Below, piece after piece: positions 10,561 through 23,336 of a DNA stretch of 64,000 bases. The DNA comes from Isoetes taiwanensis (taxonomy: Eukaryota; Streptophyta; Lycopodiopsida; Isoetales; Isoetaceae), in contig JAJEKV010000020.1 in NCBI GenBank assembly GCA_021234155.1, forward strand, positions 7,300,563 through 7,364,562, given 5' to 3'. A program made the translations under genes and the position numbers. Position 1 is the stretch's first letter, and each line of letters begins with the position of its first letter. The notes below the pieces were generated by a model. The model worked only from the letters and a program-made list of their open reading frames with translations. It was not told the DNA's origin and made no database searches.

Positions 10561-12500
10561 GATTGCATAGATGATGATTTAGATAAACGATATTGCCACA
10601 GAAATCTTGCCTCATCATAAATTTTCAGAAACGATATGGCAATCTTGTAACATGCGAATGGACCAGTGAAGAAGTGCTGGGGAGTGAGATTCAAAGCAGG
10701 TAGAGATGGACTCTGCATGACAATAGAGTATAGCAAGTAGCAGAGATCAGAATAGAGTATAGGAAAAGGCTATTCATCACAGTCCATGAATCCAAGTCCA
10801 CGAACTTTTTATACCTCCCCTCCACAAGATGGGGATGATGCCGTTGCCAATCTAGGGAGTCAATGCCTTGGGTGAGCAAAAACTGTGCCAGTCAAAATAT
10901 TGGCTGATAAAATCGACAAAGCTACCTATCCAAGTCACAAAACTGCAACAAAGATCTTAGAAACTAAAAAAAACTCATAGTTCTTAAGGATCTGCTGGAT
11001 TCTACCTTAAATATTCCTACGTAGGTGTTCTGAATAACGCTAAGGATGTTGCTCCAAAGAAGCATATGTTGAATGCAAGTGCAATCTCAGGTAAAAACGA
11101 ATAACGAACGTATCGTCCATCATGCTCGCCATATTACATCATGCTCGCCATATTAGTGCAGCTTATATCATTGCTGAAATGAAGTTAAAATTCAAGGATT
11201 TGAACACATCACTAATAACATCTTTACTAATAACAAACGCCTTTATAACCAAATGCATTAACACAAATGTTTCAAAAAATTAAGACGTAAATGTTGCTCA
11301 GAAAGCCACTCTACAACACTTGACCCACATTGCTAATCCTCTACCATGCCCTTTGGCAACGATTATTTCATAATCTGCATAAAACCATATGAAAAATGGG
11401 TCTGATGTGCCTGGAATACGATTTATATCTTCCTTGTTCCCAAAGTTGAACTTGAATGGCTATAATGGCCCTAGCTTAATGCTGACAGTATCAAATACAA
11501 ATGTTAGTATTCTCTTGTTCCAAGAGAACCTTCCTTTGAACTTCAAACACCCAACTGGTCCTAAGTACACCCGATTCTCGATTGTTTTTGCTTGCCAGTC
11601 CAACAACATTGTCTATGCATCTACTCTATGAAAATTCATTAAAAAACCATCTTATTTTTTGAAAAAATTAACGATACTAATTTCTGCATCAAATTGCTGA
11701 ACTGTAGTTACTGGAAAATATGTTCCACCACCTTCTTCACTCGTAGAGCCTTTTTAACCTGGAATATGGAAATTAAGAGAGTCATCAGACATTTTCCCAA
11801 ACAATAAAGCTATAGCTAACAATGACCAGCCAAGAAAAAGCTATAATTAACAGCTACCTGCCACTAATACGAACTTGTGAATGCAAACAATTTTCTGAGC
11901 TACATGCATTAGGCAACAAGGCACCTTTCTGAGCTCAACAACTAGTGGTTCAATAATGATGCAGATGCATAAGACTTCAAGCAAAAGGAAAACTACAACT
12001 ATCATCCCAGAACTTGGTAAAGCAATACATTTTTCAAGTCTCAAAACATTTATAAGCGATTCTATTTCAGCTGTCATCCTCAACACTCACCTTCCATTGA
12101 TCTTCAGATCTGGAAATTTGTATATAACAGTAGCTTTTGATTCTCTACATTTGGTCTCTTCTGAACTTGTCAAGGTTTCCATCGCGGAGGTGACAATTTT
12201 TTATTTTTAATTCCTTCAGACAAAATTCTAATGCTTCTTGTGCCGCCATGTTATGATGTTAGTTTCACCCAAAAGCCCTGACACCCAGCAACATGCACAC
12301 AAGTTTCTTCAATCTAGCAATTATGCAATGCTCTACTGTTTACTTAGTGGAGGTAGTATTTTAAGTAATCTATGTCAGTTGAAACGGGCATAGAGTAAGA
12401 AGGCTCCCTAGAGACTTCATCTTCTGAAGCAAGCCCATAACTTAGGTGTGCCATATGCAATTTTTAGCTTAGAGCTACTATTCAAGTATAATGCATAAAG
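10561..12500. other. Mostly unassigned DNA with weak minus-strand coding hints
   Basis: Nothing here is secure. Two minus-strand stretches look faintly exon-like. The first, around 12086-12190, starts METLTSSEETKCRESK and ends at a GTGAGT splice donor. The second, around 12330-12465, starts MAHLSYGLASEDEVSRE. Neither has a convincing acceptor or partner exon. Confidence 0.35.
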
Positions 12501-12510
12501 GCCGCATTAC

Positions 12511-12839
12511 CACTTGTGCACTTGCAGTAAACAACAGCATCCATGTTCGCCTCGGAGATTCGGTTCCTCCAATAGTTTGCAAAAGATTGGATGGGTCCTC
12601 AAATGCGAACTTTCTCCTACTTTTCTCTGCATGCTCCGGGAAACAAAATAAAGCGGAAAAAGAAACTCACATTGGAGTAAAATAGATGAGTAATATTTGC
12701 CTGTGATGCACCAGCAAGGAGGTGACTGCCTGCACAATAATTTGGGAAGAGGACTTGTATGCAATACCCATTTGAAATAGAATCCATGCGACTATAAACA
12801 TCCAAAGCTTGCTCTGTCATATCCATTCTAGAACCATGC
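12511..12839 (-). pseudogene. Candidate minus-strand exon pair, unidentified
   Basis: A stretch bounded by TTTTTTCACAG and GTGAGTTTC (12671-12839) reads HGSRMDMTEQALDVYSRMDS and continues with an open, balanced composition. A second stretch (12511-12624) reads KSRRKFAFEDPSNLLQTIGG and ends at GTAATG. They are in compatible phase, but the intron between them would be only 46 bp, too short for plant splicing. The pair may be a decayed gene fragment. No family is recognised. Confidence 0.25.
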
Positions 12840-14371
12840 CTGTGAAAAAATTCTCATTTTTAGCTGCACAACAATAGAATGATATTTCTTTCCTTTGAAA
12901 AACCTGATGTTTGTCACTTCTCAACTGCAAAAAAGAGCATAGAATTAGCGAATCACAAAATAGAAGGTTTAATATTCCAGCAGTGTATGGTACCTGAATT
13001 GAATTTGCAGCAGGCAAGAATATTGTAAGCATTCACCAAGTAATCTCTCTTTAATTTTCTAGAATCATTCAACGATAAGACTAAAGTCCATTCATCTATA
13101 AGACCAATTTTAAATGAAAAGCTTGTAAAGCTTGCTGAGGCTGCCTTATCTAGAAAATAGAAAATCTCCTCTAAGAAATAAAAAATACCCATCACCTGCA
13201 AGCAAAACGTGCTGAGATTATGATACTTCTAAACCTATATGCAAGCAATAATACAGGCATATCAAGTTTTAGCAGTGTCAAGGATCCCTTTATCCTGAGT
13301 ATTCTAAGAGCTTAACCAATCCAATACATCATCAATGTGCGAGGCCAGGAACCAATACCTAGACAAAGAGGTAAACGGGTTTTGGCGCTAAGGGATGAGA
13401 AGGGGGCGAAAGAAGAAGACATATAATTATTGTCACCACACAGAATGTAGAAGAAATTGGAGAACAAGCTCATACTAAGATGCCCTAGCAAAACAACCAA
13501 AAGAAGAGATATGTTTTAAGACGCTATGGCAGAGGCAAATCTATATCAATAAAATGTACATCTAAAAAGTAAATAAATCAGTTAATACAGTGGAAAGAAA
13601 GGGAAGCCAGAATGCTTATCTGAAGTGTTCATCAAAACTCTGTTCAATGCTTTAAATAAATAGTTCTGTCAAATAACATCATCGATCTTGAACACCATTG
13701 AACTTGAAAAAACTCTACAATTATTGGTTCTCAACCTGAAGCATCGCAAACTTTAAGCATGACGATCACTTGAAACAACTCTATTAAGGATTGGTTCCCA
13801 GCTTAAGAAACGAATCTTGGATGGGCAATGGAATAAAATGCCCTAGACGATGGACTTGCAGCAGATGAACTCTAAAATAAATAGCACAAGTCTTTTGAGA
13901 AAAAAACACAGAATCTGGAAATTGCTAAGAATAGCCTGTGCAACTGGAGCAGCCCAAAAGCGAGAATAGAACTCCCGAATATAACAAGGCCGAAAAAGGA
14001 GCATACCAAAAAGGTCGATAGCAAAATGGAATGGAAAAACACAGATGAACCAACCATTGTAAAATGATAATGAAGAAGGAACTGGTCAGCAACACTATGA
14101 CAGCCCCTAGAACGGAATATAAGAAGACCCAAAAGGAAAGATCGAAAATGGCTGCAATAACTCTTCGAGCATGAAAAAGCATCTGCTAAGAAGGGAAATT
14201 CGCAGTAAAAACTCCATAACCGCACAATAATCTTGACAGTTATCTTGAGTAAATGGCTCTGCAGATGGAAATAAGCTTTGGGCGCCAAGACTTTGCACAA
14301 AAATAGGGCAGAATAGCTCTGCACTGAAGTACCATGATCTGGCTGCAACCATAGAAATTCTGCTAAAACAC
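12840..14371. other. No secure gene
   Basis: AT-rich sequence with short open frames only. I looked for further exons of the reductase fragment at 14372-14528 and did not find them. Confidence 0.45.
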
Positions 14372-14528
14372 CTGGGAAATTCGAAATGGCAAGCAGTATG
14401 GAGAAATCTTTCACATCCATCAATGGCAGATTGCATGGCAACATAATCCATGATATTGGCCTTAATAAGTACAAGCCTTTCTGCAGCTTCACCAAGTTTT
14501 CTCAAATGCCCGACCTTCTTATCATTAG
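14372..14528 (-). pseudogene. Lone exon of an extended SDR (cinnamoyl-CoA/dihydroflavonol reductase-like)
   Basis: A 157-nt minus-strand exon is bounded by a clean acceptor (GGGATTTTTCAG) and a donor (CAG|GTGTTT). It reads NDKKVGHLRKLGEAAERLVL, then IKANIMDYVAMQSAIDGCER and a LHTACHFEF end. This matches the second exon of plant NAD(P)-dependent reductases of the CCR/DFR/ANR group. In that family the exon lies between the Rossmann glycine motif and the catalytic YxxxK exon, and the pattern is ...L..L..A.ERL.LFKA.L...GSF..A..GC.GVFHTASP. Neither the glycine-motif exon nor the YxxxK exon was found nearby. It is therefore either a fragment of a dispersed gene with huge introns or, more likely, an orphan exon carried by a mobile element. 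Confidence 0.6.
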
Positions 14529-14935
14529 CTGAAAAATCCCATAAATGATTTAACGGATTCCAAGTAAAAAAATGATTCAAGAGAAAAAAGATGAAGAAAT
14601 GAGAAATGAAGGTTGAAAAACAGAGGCAAAACTTCCGGCATATCCTCGCTCAAACACCAAAATGTAGGCCCGGAATTCTGTTTTTACAGGAGCCCAACTC
14701 AAATATAAGCCAGCTGCTCATCTTTTGGGTGATTGTGCAGGAGAAATCCTCAATCAATCTAAAGACTTGGAACACTCCATCATCATTGCCCAAGGAGACA
14801 TCGCCATAATCAGCTTCGCACCGTTTGAATTGATGAGAAAAAAAAACAAGGTGCTGCGCACGGAGGGTTGCCCTCCGTGACCCGAGAGTGAAATGGCTTA
14901 AATCACACTTCAAAGTCATGTTTTCGAGCATATAC

Positions 14936-14999
14936 TGACATATACTTGGAATATGCCACAAACCCACATGGATGAGACATTTTCCCCCTGTTGCAAAGC
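14936..14999 (-). repeat. Dispersed hairpin repeat, copy A (degenerate)
   Basis: It shares the order GCATATACTGACATATACTT-GGAATATGCC, then CCCACAT, then CCCCCTGTTGC with better copies at 19464-19552 and 63756-63845. See the copy at 19464 for the consensus. Confidence 0.5.
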
Positions 15000-15060
15000 T
15001 AAGTTGAGTTAAGTTCATTATTTCATAGTAGCTGAACATGGTTTTGGTATCAAGCAGAAG

Positions 15061-15188
15061 GATGTCAAGATTGCTTTTCTTAATTTAAAATTAGAAGAGG
15101 AAGTGTACATGAGCCAGGCACCTAGTTTCATCTCAGCAGGGCAAGAGCAGCTTGTTTACAAACTTCAGAAAGCTATAGAAAATAATTG
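15061..15188 (+). mobile_element. Ty1/copia reverse transcriptase scrap
   Basis: The plus-strand frame reads DVKIAFLNLKLEEEVYMSQA followed by FISAGQEQLVYKLQKAIE. This is the D-V-K-x-A-F-L-N-G-x-L-E-E-E-V-Y-M block of Ty1/copia reverse transcriptase, with the usual G of FLNG changed. The frame ends at a TGA after IENN. Flanking domains are absent, so it is an isolated fragment. Confidence 0.75.
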
Positions 15189-15330
15189 AACAATGAACTA
15201 TTCAAGAAATTCTATTGTGTTATTTTTAAATGCACAATTCATTTACCTAGGTATAGAAGCCGGATTGCTATTGTTCATTGCTACTTGTTTCTATGACATC
15301 AAAATGTTGCTTTATGATGCATTGGGGCTT

Positions 15331-15410
15331 GGAAGGAAGGAAGGAAGGAAGGTTCTTTTATCGTCCACGGAGACCAATCGGTCTATGGGACCCAATACAA
15401 AAACGCAGCA
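15331..15410 (-). mobile_element. Retroposon 3' end with (TTCC)n tail
   Basis: The minus strand reads GGGTCCCATAGACCGATTGG then TCTCCGTGGACGATAAAAGAACC then (TTCC)n. It shares the core with copies at 44605, 45050, 49538 and 41395, which carry different short tandem tails. It is probably a 5'-truncated LINE 3' end or SINE. Confidence 0.65.
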
Positions 15411-17668
15411 AGCGAATTACTGGGTGAATTAAGGTTCGTTAAGTTTATGTATATCATAAATTTTGCTTTGTGGTGCATTTCGGCTTGAGTAAATGACCTA
15501 TGTGTATTCGTTTGTATGTTTGTATGCTTATATGACATCAAACTATTTTTTATGGTGCATTGTTGCTCTAACATTTGAATGAAGGAAGTTAACGCATTAG
15601 CACTTTGAGAGGACTCGCATCGCTTACTCTTGTACACTATGCCAACACATTAATAAACTTGCTTTGACAATTAAAAACAATGAAACCTGCTTCATATTTC
15701 ATATGTAAGGATAGTGTTAGTCAGGTTCAATGGCATAGTGACATTCCTTGGCTCGTTTATTTGATTCGTTACATAAGGATGAATGAATTTCCAGAGATGA
15801 GAGAGAGAGAGAGAAAAAAAAAAGTGATCTGTATTTATCAAATAAAGTACAGCTCTTTAACACAATCAAAAAATCTTTCTCCCAACCACGAATGAAGTTC
15901 CAAAGGACTCCGATGTCAATTTTTCCTCAAGGAGATGATGCTAGATGGCTTATTAAAATCTTGGTGTTAGTAAGAAAGTAAAGTAAAATATTGAAAAATT
16001 CAAATGACAGAGGTGCATGGCTTCTTTCGCAATTTATCCCTTTTTTTTTAATCTACAACCTTAAGATGGTCCATTACCCGTTCAATTTGCTAATCCACTG
16101 AATGTAACTGTGAGACCTTAGATTTTAATATAGCATTGGATTGGATGCTTGAAGGCTGCAATATTTAGCAGAAGTATGAGGTTGGGGAAATGAAAGCATC
16201 CACTATCATCAATGATAACCAAAGATGTTTTTGGAACAAAACAGATGCAAGATCAATGGTCAATAAAGAGATAGAGCTCCGCTTATATCACTTGTCTTGT
16301 TACAGCTAATCATAAATATATCTGGTGCTTTGTTGTCAAGCAAAATAGAGAATTGTAGCAGAGCAGCTCCATAACAAGCATCAATAACAGGGTTCTGAAA
16401 CTCTAGTTGTAGCAAAAACGGCAGTGTTTCTAAACTCACTATTTTGCTCAAATGATAATAGGCTCCTGATATAGCATACCACTTATCTTCAAAGAGGGTA
16501 GTTCCTGACTTATGCAAGTAAAATACAAAATAGGGTTATGGATTATACCTTACCTTATGATCTAGGCTAAGCTCTCTGCAGTACATCGTTCTGTCTTAAT
16601 GTTGTTTGATATAATAGTTTGCCGAAAGCTTGAGTTCTGCAGAAATGGAAACATAGGTACAAAAAAACCAAAATCCCTGTAGAAAATAGATATGATGCTA
16701 GAAACTAATTACTCCATCAGAAAACCTGAGAAGACAATGCACATAAGAGAATAAAAAGCAACTGATGTAATTCAGATGCACATCAAGGAGCTATAGTAAT
16801 TGTTCAATCAATGCCACATCTTTAATAAGATGCTGTTGGAAGATCCTTGATCCATAAGTCAAGAGGCTTGCCAATGTAGTAAACAATGAAACCAATGTGT
16901 GATAGCCTATGAACATTAAGCCAAATTTCGACTTGCAGGTGTTATCATTTATGTTCTTGAAATCCAGAGTCCTAAGCTCATTCTATTTAGTAAGCACAAC
17001 AAATCCCATGAGCATTCATAACCACTTCAATATCTATGTATGAAGCTGCAATAGGACTACAAAACCTCAGGCAAAATAAATATAGAAATGGATGCAATTG
17101 GCACAGACATCTCTGGAGCATACTTCTCTGAAAATGTGTGCCTCCATACTCAGATGTAAGGCTACTCCTAGAATGAAAGGGTAAATTAGAAATATTAAAA
17201 ATAAGCCCAAAGCAATGGATCTAAAAAAACCTTGATTTACCTGATTGTTGACAGTAACTTGCTATGTATTTCCACCATCCAGACATACGGCATTTGTTCA
17301 CCTCATATATGGCTTCTTATTTCTAATATACAGAAGCAAATAAGACTGATATACCTTTTCTAGATACAGAAGATAGCTGTGCGAGCTCATTTGACAACTA
17401 AGTTACCTATTCCTTGTTGTCCTTCAATGTTTTCCAAGTTCTTTTACTCGATTCCAATACTTCTTGGTAGCCACAAAGCCACAAAGCCATGTTAGCACTG
17501 GGCATGTTAGCAAAAAGCCACAAAGCATGCCAGCAACATGGCGGATCTGGAAGTGAACTCGGTACAGGCTCTAGAAACATAGGCTCTGAAAATAACTTAG
17601 ACCGGAAGAATGTGCCTCTGTTCTCAACCGAAAAAATATAGGCTTTAAAATATTGGTCATCTACTGCG
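15411..17668. other. No secure gene
   Basis: Weak exon-like fragments on the minus strand (for example LSNELAQLSSVSRK near 17345-17390, followed by a GT donor) do not assemble into a frame-consistent model. There is a GA-rich run at 15799-15823. Nothing else is recognisable. Confidence 0.4.
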
Positions 17669-19432
17669 CTATCTGCAAGGCCTTAAAGCATGCACGTTCC
17701 TCTTTTTTGAAAATTGTAGTTTCGAAGTGACTTCGTGTCCTGTCTTTTTTATATTTAATGTGCTTAGCTCTTCTTCCTCCAGTTGCTGAACTCGCGAAGT
17801 TTTCTCTGGCATCTGCCAAAACCCAAATTAAGGTCTCACAAATCGCAATATATAGTAATGATTACAAAATGCAAGGTAGACTGGAAATAAATTTTTAATC
17901 AACATTTTACTTTTTCTTCTAAATGAGGTGTGGAGGTTAAGATGACGTTTTGATATACCAACAGCAGTTACAATTACAAATGCCCCATCCAGATCTTTAT
18001 GGGCTGTCATGAATTGCCCAACAGAAACAAGGACTGCATTTATGGATGGGCTTGTCTGCCTATTTTACTGTAATATTCAGGAATACTATTTATATTACTA
18101 AGGCCAACTACTACTGCATGTAATTTTATGGACCATAATTCGTTAGCATATGCCAACCCATTCTTCGCTTTTGACCCCATTCATGTTCCAGTGATGACTT
18201 TAAGGTGTGAAACTTCGTAAAGTTGCTATATTTTGCCATTTTCTAAAATCTGGATTTGATGGTTTACTAGGATGCGTACGCTAACGAACTTCATAAAATC
18301 GCCAAAATTTGATAATATTGCATCCCAATTATAGTAAATTCGCCAAATTAATGGACATTTTACAATAAAAACCTCAATTTTATGGTAAAACATCCAATTC
18401 TACTAAATTCGTTTCCATAAAAATATTGGAAAAATAGGAAACAATCGCCACCATTTTTATAGTTTAGAAGCAGCTAGAGGATGATAAAGTCATCACTGTT
18501 CATGTTCCTATGACGGCCTAAGGATACATACTCATCTTTCAACCGTGTTAGCATATTGTTGACTCATGTTGTTCCAACTTACTTCAAAGAAAGAATAAAC
18601 CACCTCACCTGCTTATGAAGGGTAATTTCAGCAAGTTGTTGTGCAGCTTGGCATTGCCTCTCATATTGATCTCGGTCGTGCTGAATCTTGACCTGAGAAA
18701 AGAACTTCACTTTTCAAAACACATAAGGCGTCTGCATTGTAGTGACTATATCACTCCGTTTACTATTCCACAGAAAAAGGCCCCTTTCCATAAGAAGTAA
18801 CTAAAGAAGTGAAATACAGATGCACGCCTGCTCAACATAATATTATGCATTGAGGATTTCTCCACAAAAAAATGTACAATGTCAACTTACAATTTCCCGC
18901 ACAAACTGATGTTGGAGATTAATCCTTTTCTTTTGTGGCTCTTGCCGCAAAGAAGGCTGCAAATTGGTTGTACTATCCTCACTGCTGCTGCTCTCAATTT
19001 CGTCAGCATTGAGCTTCCTAGAATGAGGCTTCTGACCACTATTTGCAGTGCTATCTAGGCTACTGTTTTCAAAATTACTCCCCTCTGTCAAGTTCCCTTC
19101 GCTGGTCATTGAGTTATGTTCCTGCCAAGCAATGGTAAGAGAAAATGCTACCAATATATAAGAAAAAATGTCTGAAAAAAAATAAGAACCTTTACAGGAG
19201 TTTCAGAATCATCCCGCACAACTGTGTCTTGATTATGTGCATCGGGTATAACGGGATCTGTTGGCCCTATGTTACAAATCTCTGTACCATCTGGCTTTGT
19301 AGGCACATCAACCTTAACTTCGTTCCCATCCATGTGATCTTTATATGCAAGCCTGGCATGTGGAGGCTGGGCAAGGTCTCGACCTCTCCGGTTAGCCGGT
19401 TTCGAGAGCGGCTGCCCACCAACAGAAGTGAC
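17669..19432 (-). CDS. Last four exons of an unidentified multi-exon gene (coiled-coil C-terminus)
   Basis: Four minus-strand exons fit together with every junction in phase 0: 19190-19432 (81 codons), 18891-19121 (77), 18609-18692 (28) and 17669-17812 (47 plus stop TAG). Acceptors are CTAG, TTGGCAG, TTCTTTTCTCAG and GGTTTTGGCAG; donors are GTTCTT, GTAAGT and GTGAGG. The 233 residues begin with a basic patch (SKPANRRGRDLAQPPHARLA), continue as a Ser/Asp/Glu-rich disordered segment, and become helical around FVREIVKIQHDRDQYERQCQ and RVQQLEEEELSTL, a likely coiled coil. The 5' exons are not visible; a LINE (19680-23336) lies immediately upstream, probably in an intron. Function is unknown. Phase consistency over three introns is the main support. 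Confidence 0.55.
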
Positions 19433-19463
19433 CTAGCATTTACAGCCAATCCTAAGTTTTTAG

Positions 19464-19552
19464 CAGTCACCAGCATATCCTAGGGATATTCTAGCATATA
19501 CCTAGGATATGCCAAAAGCCCACATAAACAAGGGTTTGCCCCCCTAGGGGCA
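19464..19552 (-). repeat. Dispersed hairpin repeat, copy B
   Basis: The minus strand reads GTTGCCCCTAGGGGGGCAAACC, then TTATGTGGG, then a near-perfect inverted repeat whose arms are GGCATATCCTAGGTATAT and ATATCCCTAGGATATGC. The plus-strand copy at 63756-63845 has the same order, and a decayed copy lies at 14936-14999. It abuts the acceptor of the 19190-19432 exon and separates it from the LINE. Confidence 0.7.
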
Positions 19553-19679
19553 ACCCAAAAACGGTTTCTCTTCTTGACGTTTTCTAACGTGGGGATAATC
19601 AACGATTCAGAATAACCTAAAAAAAATAACGTATGAGATTGTGCACAAGATTGCGCACAGACTATCCTAAAACGCCTTT

Positions 19680-22600
19680 ATTATTAGATATAGAAGATAG
19701 ATATAGATATAGATAATAATAATTTATATTATCACTCCCCTTAGGACCTTGAGGTCATGGAGTGGCTGTTTCCATTTACATATTCGTTTGTATTTGAGCC
19801 AACAATAGTCTATGTGACTCCACTTTCTTGAAGTAACATCCTAGTTTTTTAGGATCTCCTTGTCTTCTATGTCTCCATTTGTGCACATCGAACAAATCCG
19901 TTCCTGCCTTGGGATACCAGCCCATCTACCCACCTCGATCTGAAGCTTATGTGAGCTCATGCGATACCGTGCTATGGTCTTCAAACTTCGTGAGATCCAA
20001 GCTCGAAAGTATGCTTGATCTAAATATACCAACATCGGATTCACCTCCTTCATGTAATATGACGTTTTGGTACCAGGTTCTTCCCATATACGCTTCAGGG
20101 CTAGTGATTGCACCATATCTCGTACACCTATCTCCGAATTTATCCAACTGGTTCTACCTATCCCCCAACTTTCAGCCCAGTTCAAAATATCATTATACCA
20201 GCCTTGGGAGTCTGTTTTCATCCAAAGCAGATAACCTGTTCACATAGTTAATAGTCTGAATCAGCGCCTCCACTTCCAAAGGTAATAATCCTGCCTCTGC
20301 CAACATTATAGGATAGAGTGTTTCCTGCTTAATTCCAAACTCCTCTTGCAAGAATATTTTTTGAATACCCTCGAGTTTCCACAGCCCTTTAGATAGTGTT
20401 GGTCCCCAAATTGAGACACCATATAATACAACTGTTTGAACTAGAGTTTTAAACATCATTATTTTCAGCCCGCAATCCTGTAACGATGCTTTTGTGCACT
20501 TCCAGATCATGCCATATAGGGCCTTTTTCCCTCCTGCTAACCGCTTCTTAGCACATTCTTTCCATCCGTAATCTGTACTAAACTCTATTCCAAGATACTT
20601 ATATTAATTTACAATCTCTTTACAATCTCTAATGCTTCTCCATTATAAGTAAAACTTGGTTTATTAACTGTGCCGTATATCATAATCTTAGATTTGGACA
20701 GATTTACCTTCATCTTCTTTGCTTTGCAAAACTCGCCCAAAGTCTGCAGGTGTTTTTGGAGTACTGTCGGTGTGTCTGCCAATAGTACCACATCATCCGC
20801 ATAGAGCAACAATTGGATCACATAATCTCCTAGTTGAGTTCCTGTAGGCCCGTTCCGCTCCATATACAATTGCAATTCATCTATGTACAACCCGAAAAGT
20901 GTCGGGGACATAAGGCAGTCTTGCGTCACACATATTGTGCTACGGATCTCAGTTGAGTTATCTACTAACCATGCAATGACTTACTTGTATACTTTGGATC
21001 CTGCACCCCTGATTGAGATCGGAACTCCAAGCTCTTTCATTCTATTACATGGCCCATCCCTTGGTATAGTATCGAAGGCCTTAGAGAAGTCAATAAATGC
21101 AAGGAACAAAGCCTTACCTGGTTTTTTGGCCTTTTCAATGAGCATCCTCAACGTGAGAGAGTGATCTAGAGTGTTGTGCATCCTTCTGAATCCTGCTTGG
21201 CATGTGGCTCTTTTCCCATGTAAATCTGCCCATGCGACAATTTTCTTTCCAGCAGGCAGCCCAATAGTTTGGAGTATATACTCCCTACCATGATTGTCCG
21301 GTAGTTACAGACATCCGCCTTATCACCCGATTTATGAACTGGAACTACTTTGTTCAACTGCCATGATCTTGGCAAGCTCTCTTTGACTACGGCATTTAGC
21401 TGACTGATTAATATCCGCAAGAGTACATCACCACCTCACTTTAACAATTCCGCACTCATCCCTTCCAGATCAACAACCTTACCATTCTTTAATTGCTTCA
21501 GAGCCATACCTACTTCCTTAACTGTAAACAGGTCCTCATTCACATCCATTTTCTCCATCCATGGTGCATCTTCACAGTAGTATATGGACTGTACCAGCCG
21601 CAAAAGATCTTCCTCCTTTAACAGTTGGTGGTCTATATGCCCATGGAGCTTATTCCAAAAAGTTTTTGGACGCTCGGATAGCCAACTCCATAGTTCTTTC
21701 TGTCGTTTGGACTCATGCTCTCTTCTTACTTTTTATCAATTGTCTATACCATTTTGGTTTCAGCCTGCTTCCTTTTGGTAATCGGGCCCTTGCTACGGAG
21801 CATTCCTTATCGCACCAGGTATTACATAAAAGCCCCTCCTTCCTGGGTTTAGTAAATCCAAAGCACTTTGCAACCTCTCTCATTATTGTGTCTGTGAAGA
21901 GGCCAAAATTGTCTTCTAACGTGCCTTTCCATATTACGCAACTTAATGTCTGAGTCATTCGTTCCTGGAAGATCTCCTGTTTGGCATAATCTAATTTCAG
22001 CCTAGGTTTGAAACATATGTGTTTCTTTTCCACATGCAAGTCTCCTGCCAATTCTAATACCAGGCCTACATGATCAAACTCTGGCACTTTATCCTGGAAT
22101 TTTAATTGTCGTAGTAAATCACTATCGAGTGATAGGAGCACATAATCCACAATGCTCTCTCCCATTGGAGTAATGCAAGTGCTGCTGCCTGTCTCTGAGT
22201 ATCTCTCTATCGCGTTCATTATCATAAGCCCACATGATGTGCCAAAATCCAGCAATTGCTCACCCATGCCGTTCTTTAACTGATCTTGGGATTATCGTTT
22301 AAAGTTCTTATTATCTTATTCAAGTAGGAGTGGATCTCCTTCCTTCACATATGATATAGATTGCAGACCCTTGGTTCGCGCGTTAAAGTCACCAACAACT
22401 AATACTTCTGCTTGATCCTTGTAAATCAGCACCTCTCTGTTAAGTGCATGTAACGAGTTGTCCCTGTCTAGACCTGCTTGGTTATAAACATTCATGTTTA
22501 AAGGTGCATAGTAGCACGCACTATGTATGCTCTACAATTCTTCAACTCAATTTGCAGCCACATATGTTGCTTGAATTCATGTTTTGATACTACCTTAATA

Positions 22601-23336
22601 TGAGCTGCAATTTCTGTTCTAGCATAAGCTGCCAGGCCGCCATATCCTCGTCCTGCCCCATGTTCCTTCATATTCCAAACATAATCCACTACGAGAAAAC
22701 CTGGTATATCTGGCAAGGCCTTGTTTGATGCTCCCATGTCTCCAGGAAAATGAGCACATCCATTTTGCACAGGGGCCTGCCTCTCTTACGAGCATTTGGT
22801 TTCACTCCTTCATTATGATTGTCTAATTCATCTATGTCATTCTCTACTTCATTCATGGCAACATCATTGTCTACTTCATCCATGGCAATATCATTCTCTA
22901 CTTCATTCATAGCATGAAAAAGTTCTTGGGAAGGACCTGAAGCAGTAGAAACATCTACGATAGTTGTGGTAGCATGTACAACACCAATGTTTATGGCATC
23001 AGGAAAGAGTGTTTAAATAGGTGCAACAGAGAGAATGACATCATAGGTACTAGCATCAATAGGTACTGGTTTTGGTTTAGTAGAAGTATGAAGAATTGAT
23101 TTACAAGGAGAAAACTTTTTTTCCTCAGCATACAAAAAATTGAAATGATCAAGACCATCAAGGCTTTGCCATCTCTTCTCAAATTGCATAAAACTATCAG
23201 TGGAACAAGGCCAGTGTAGGTTCTTACCTGTATTGCCCATGAAGGAACTGATAGGTACATCATAGTTTGAATCTTCTGAATCGGTATCTGCCCCCTTTTC
23301 TTCATCATCAGCAATTACCTTCTTTCCCTTGTCCAA
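19680..23336 (-). mobile_element. Decayed LINE (endonuclease, reverse transcriptase, zinc tail)
   Basis: Broken minus-strand frames follow the order of a plant non-LTR retrotransposon. A linker/ORF1-like region (22991-23336) contains an ~30-bp tandem repeat (MDEVDNDVAMNEVENDI). The endonuclease starts at VLIFLETWEHQ (about 22760), and its later part (21713-22267) includes ESIVDYVLLS and DKVPEFDHVGLV. The reverse transcriptase has VVPVHKSGDKADVCNYRTI, FLAFIDFSKAFDTIPR, a weak Q-D-C-L-M-S-P-T-L-F block and the catalytic LLYADDVVLLAD near 20800. The C-terminal zinc tail (ICSMCTNGDIEDKE) is at 19841-19900. The 3' end passes into a (TATATC)n-like run at 19688-19720, the tail type seen in the retroposons elsewhere in the window. 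Multiple stops and frameshifts make it inactive. Confidence 0.88.

Noticed and set aside
13872-14495. A 207-codon hydrophobic minus-strand frame
   Set aside because: It overlaps the reductase exon in another frame and has a Phe/Leu/Ser-biased, motif-free composition. Only the 14372-14528 exon is supported.
22498-22910. A separate small gene with an acidic repeat (NEVENDI)
   Set aside because: It leads directly into the endonuclease start of the LINE and is part of that element.
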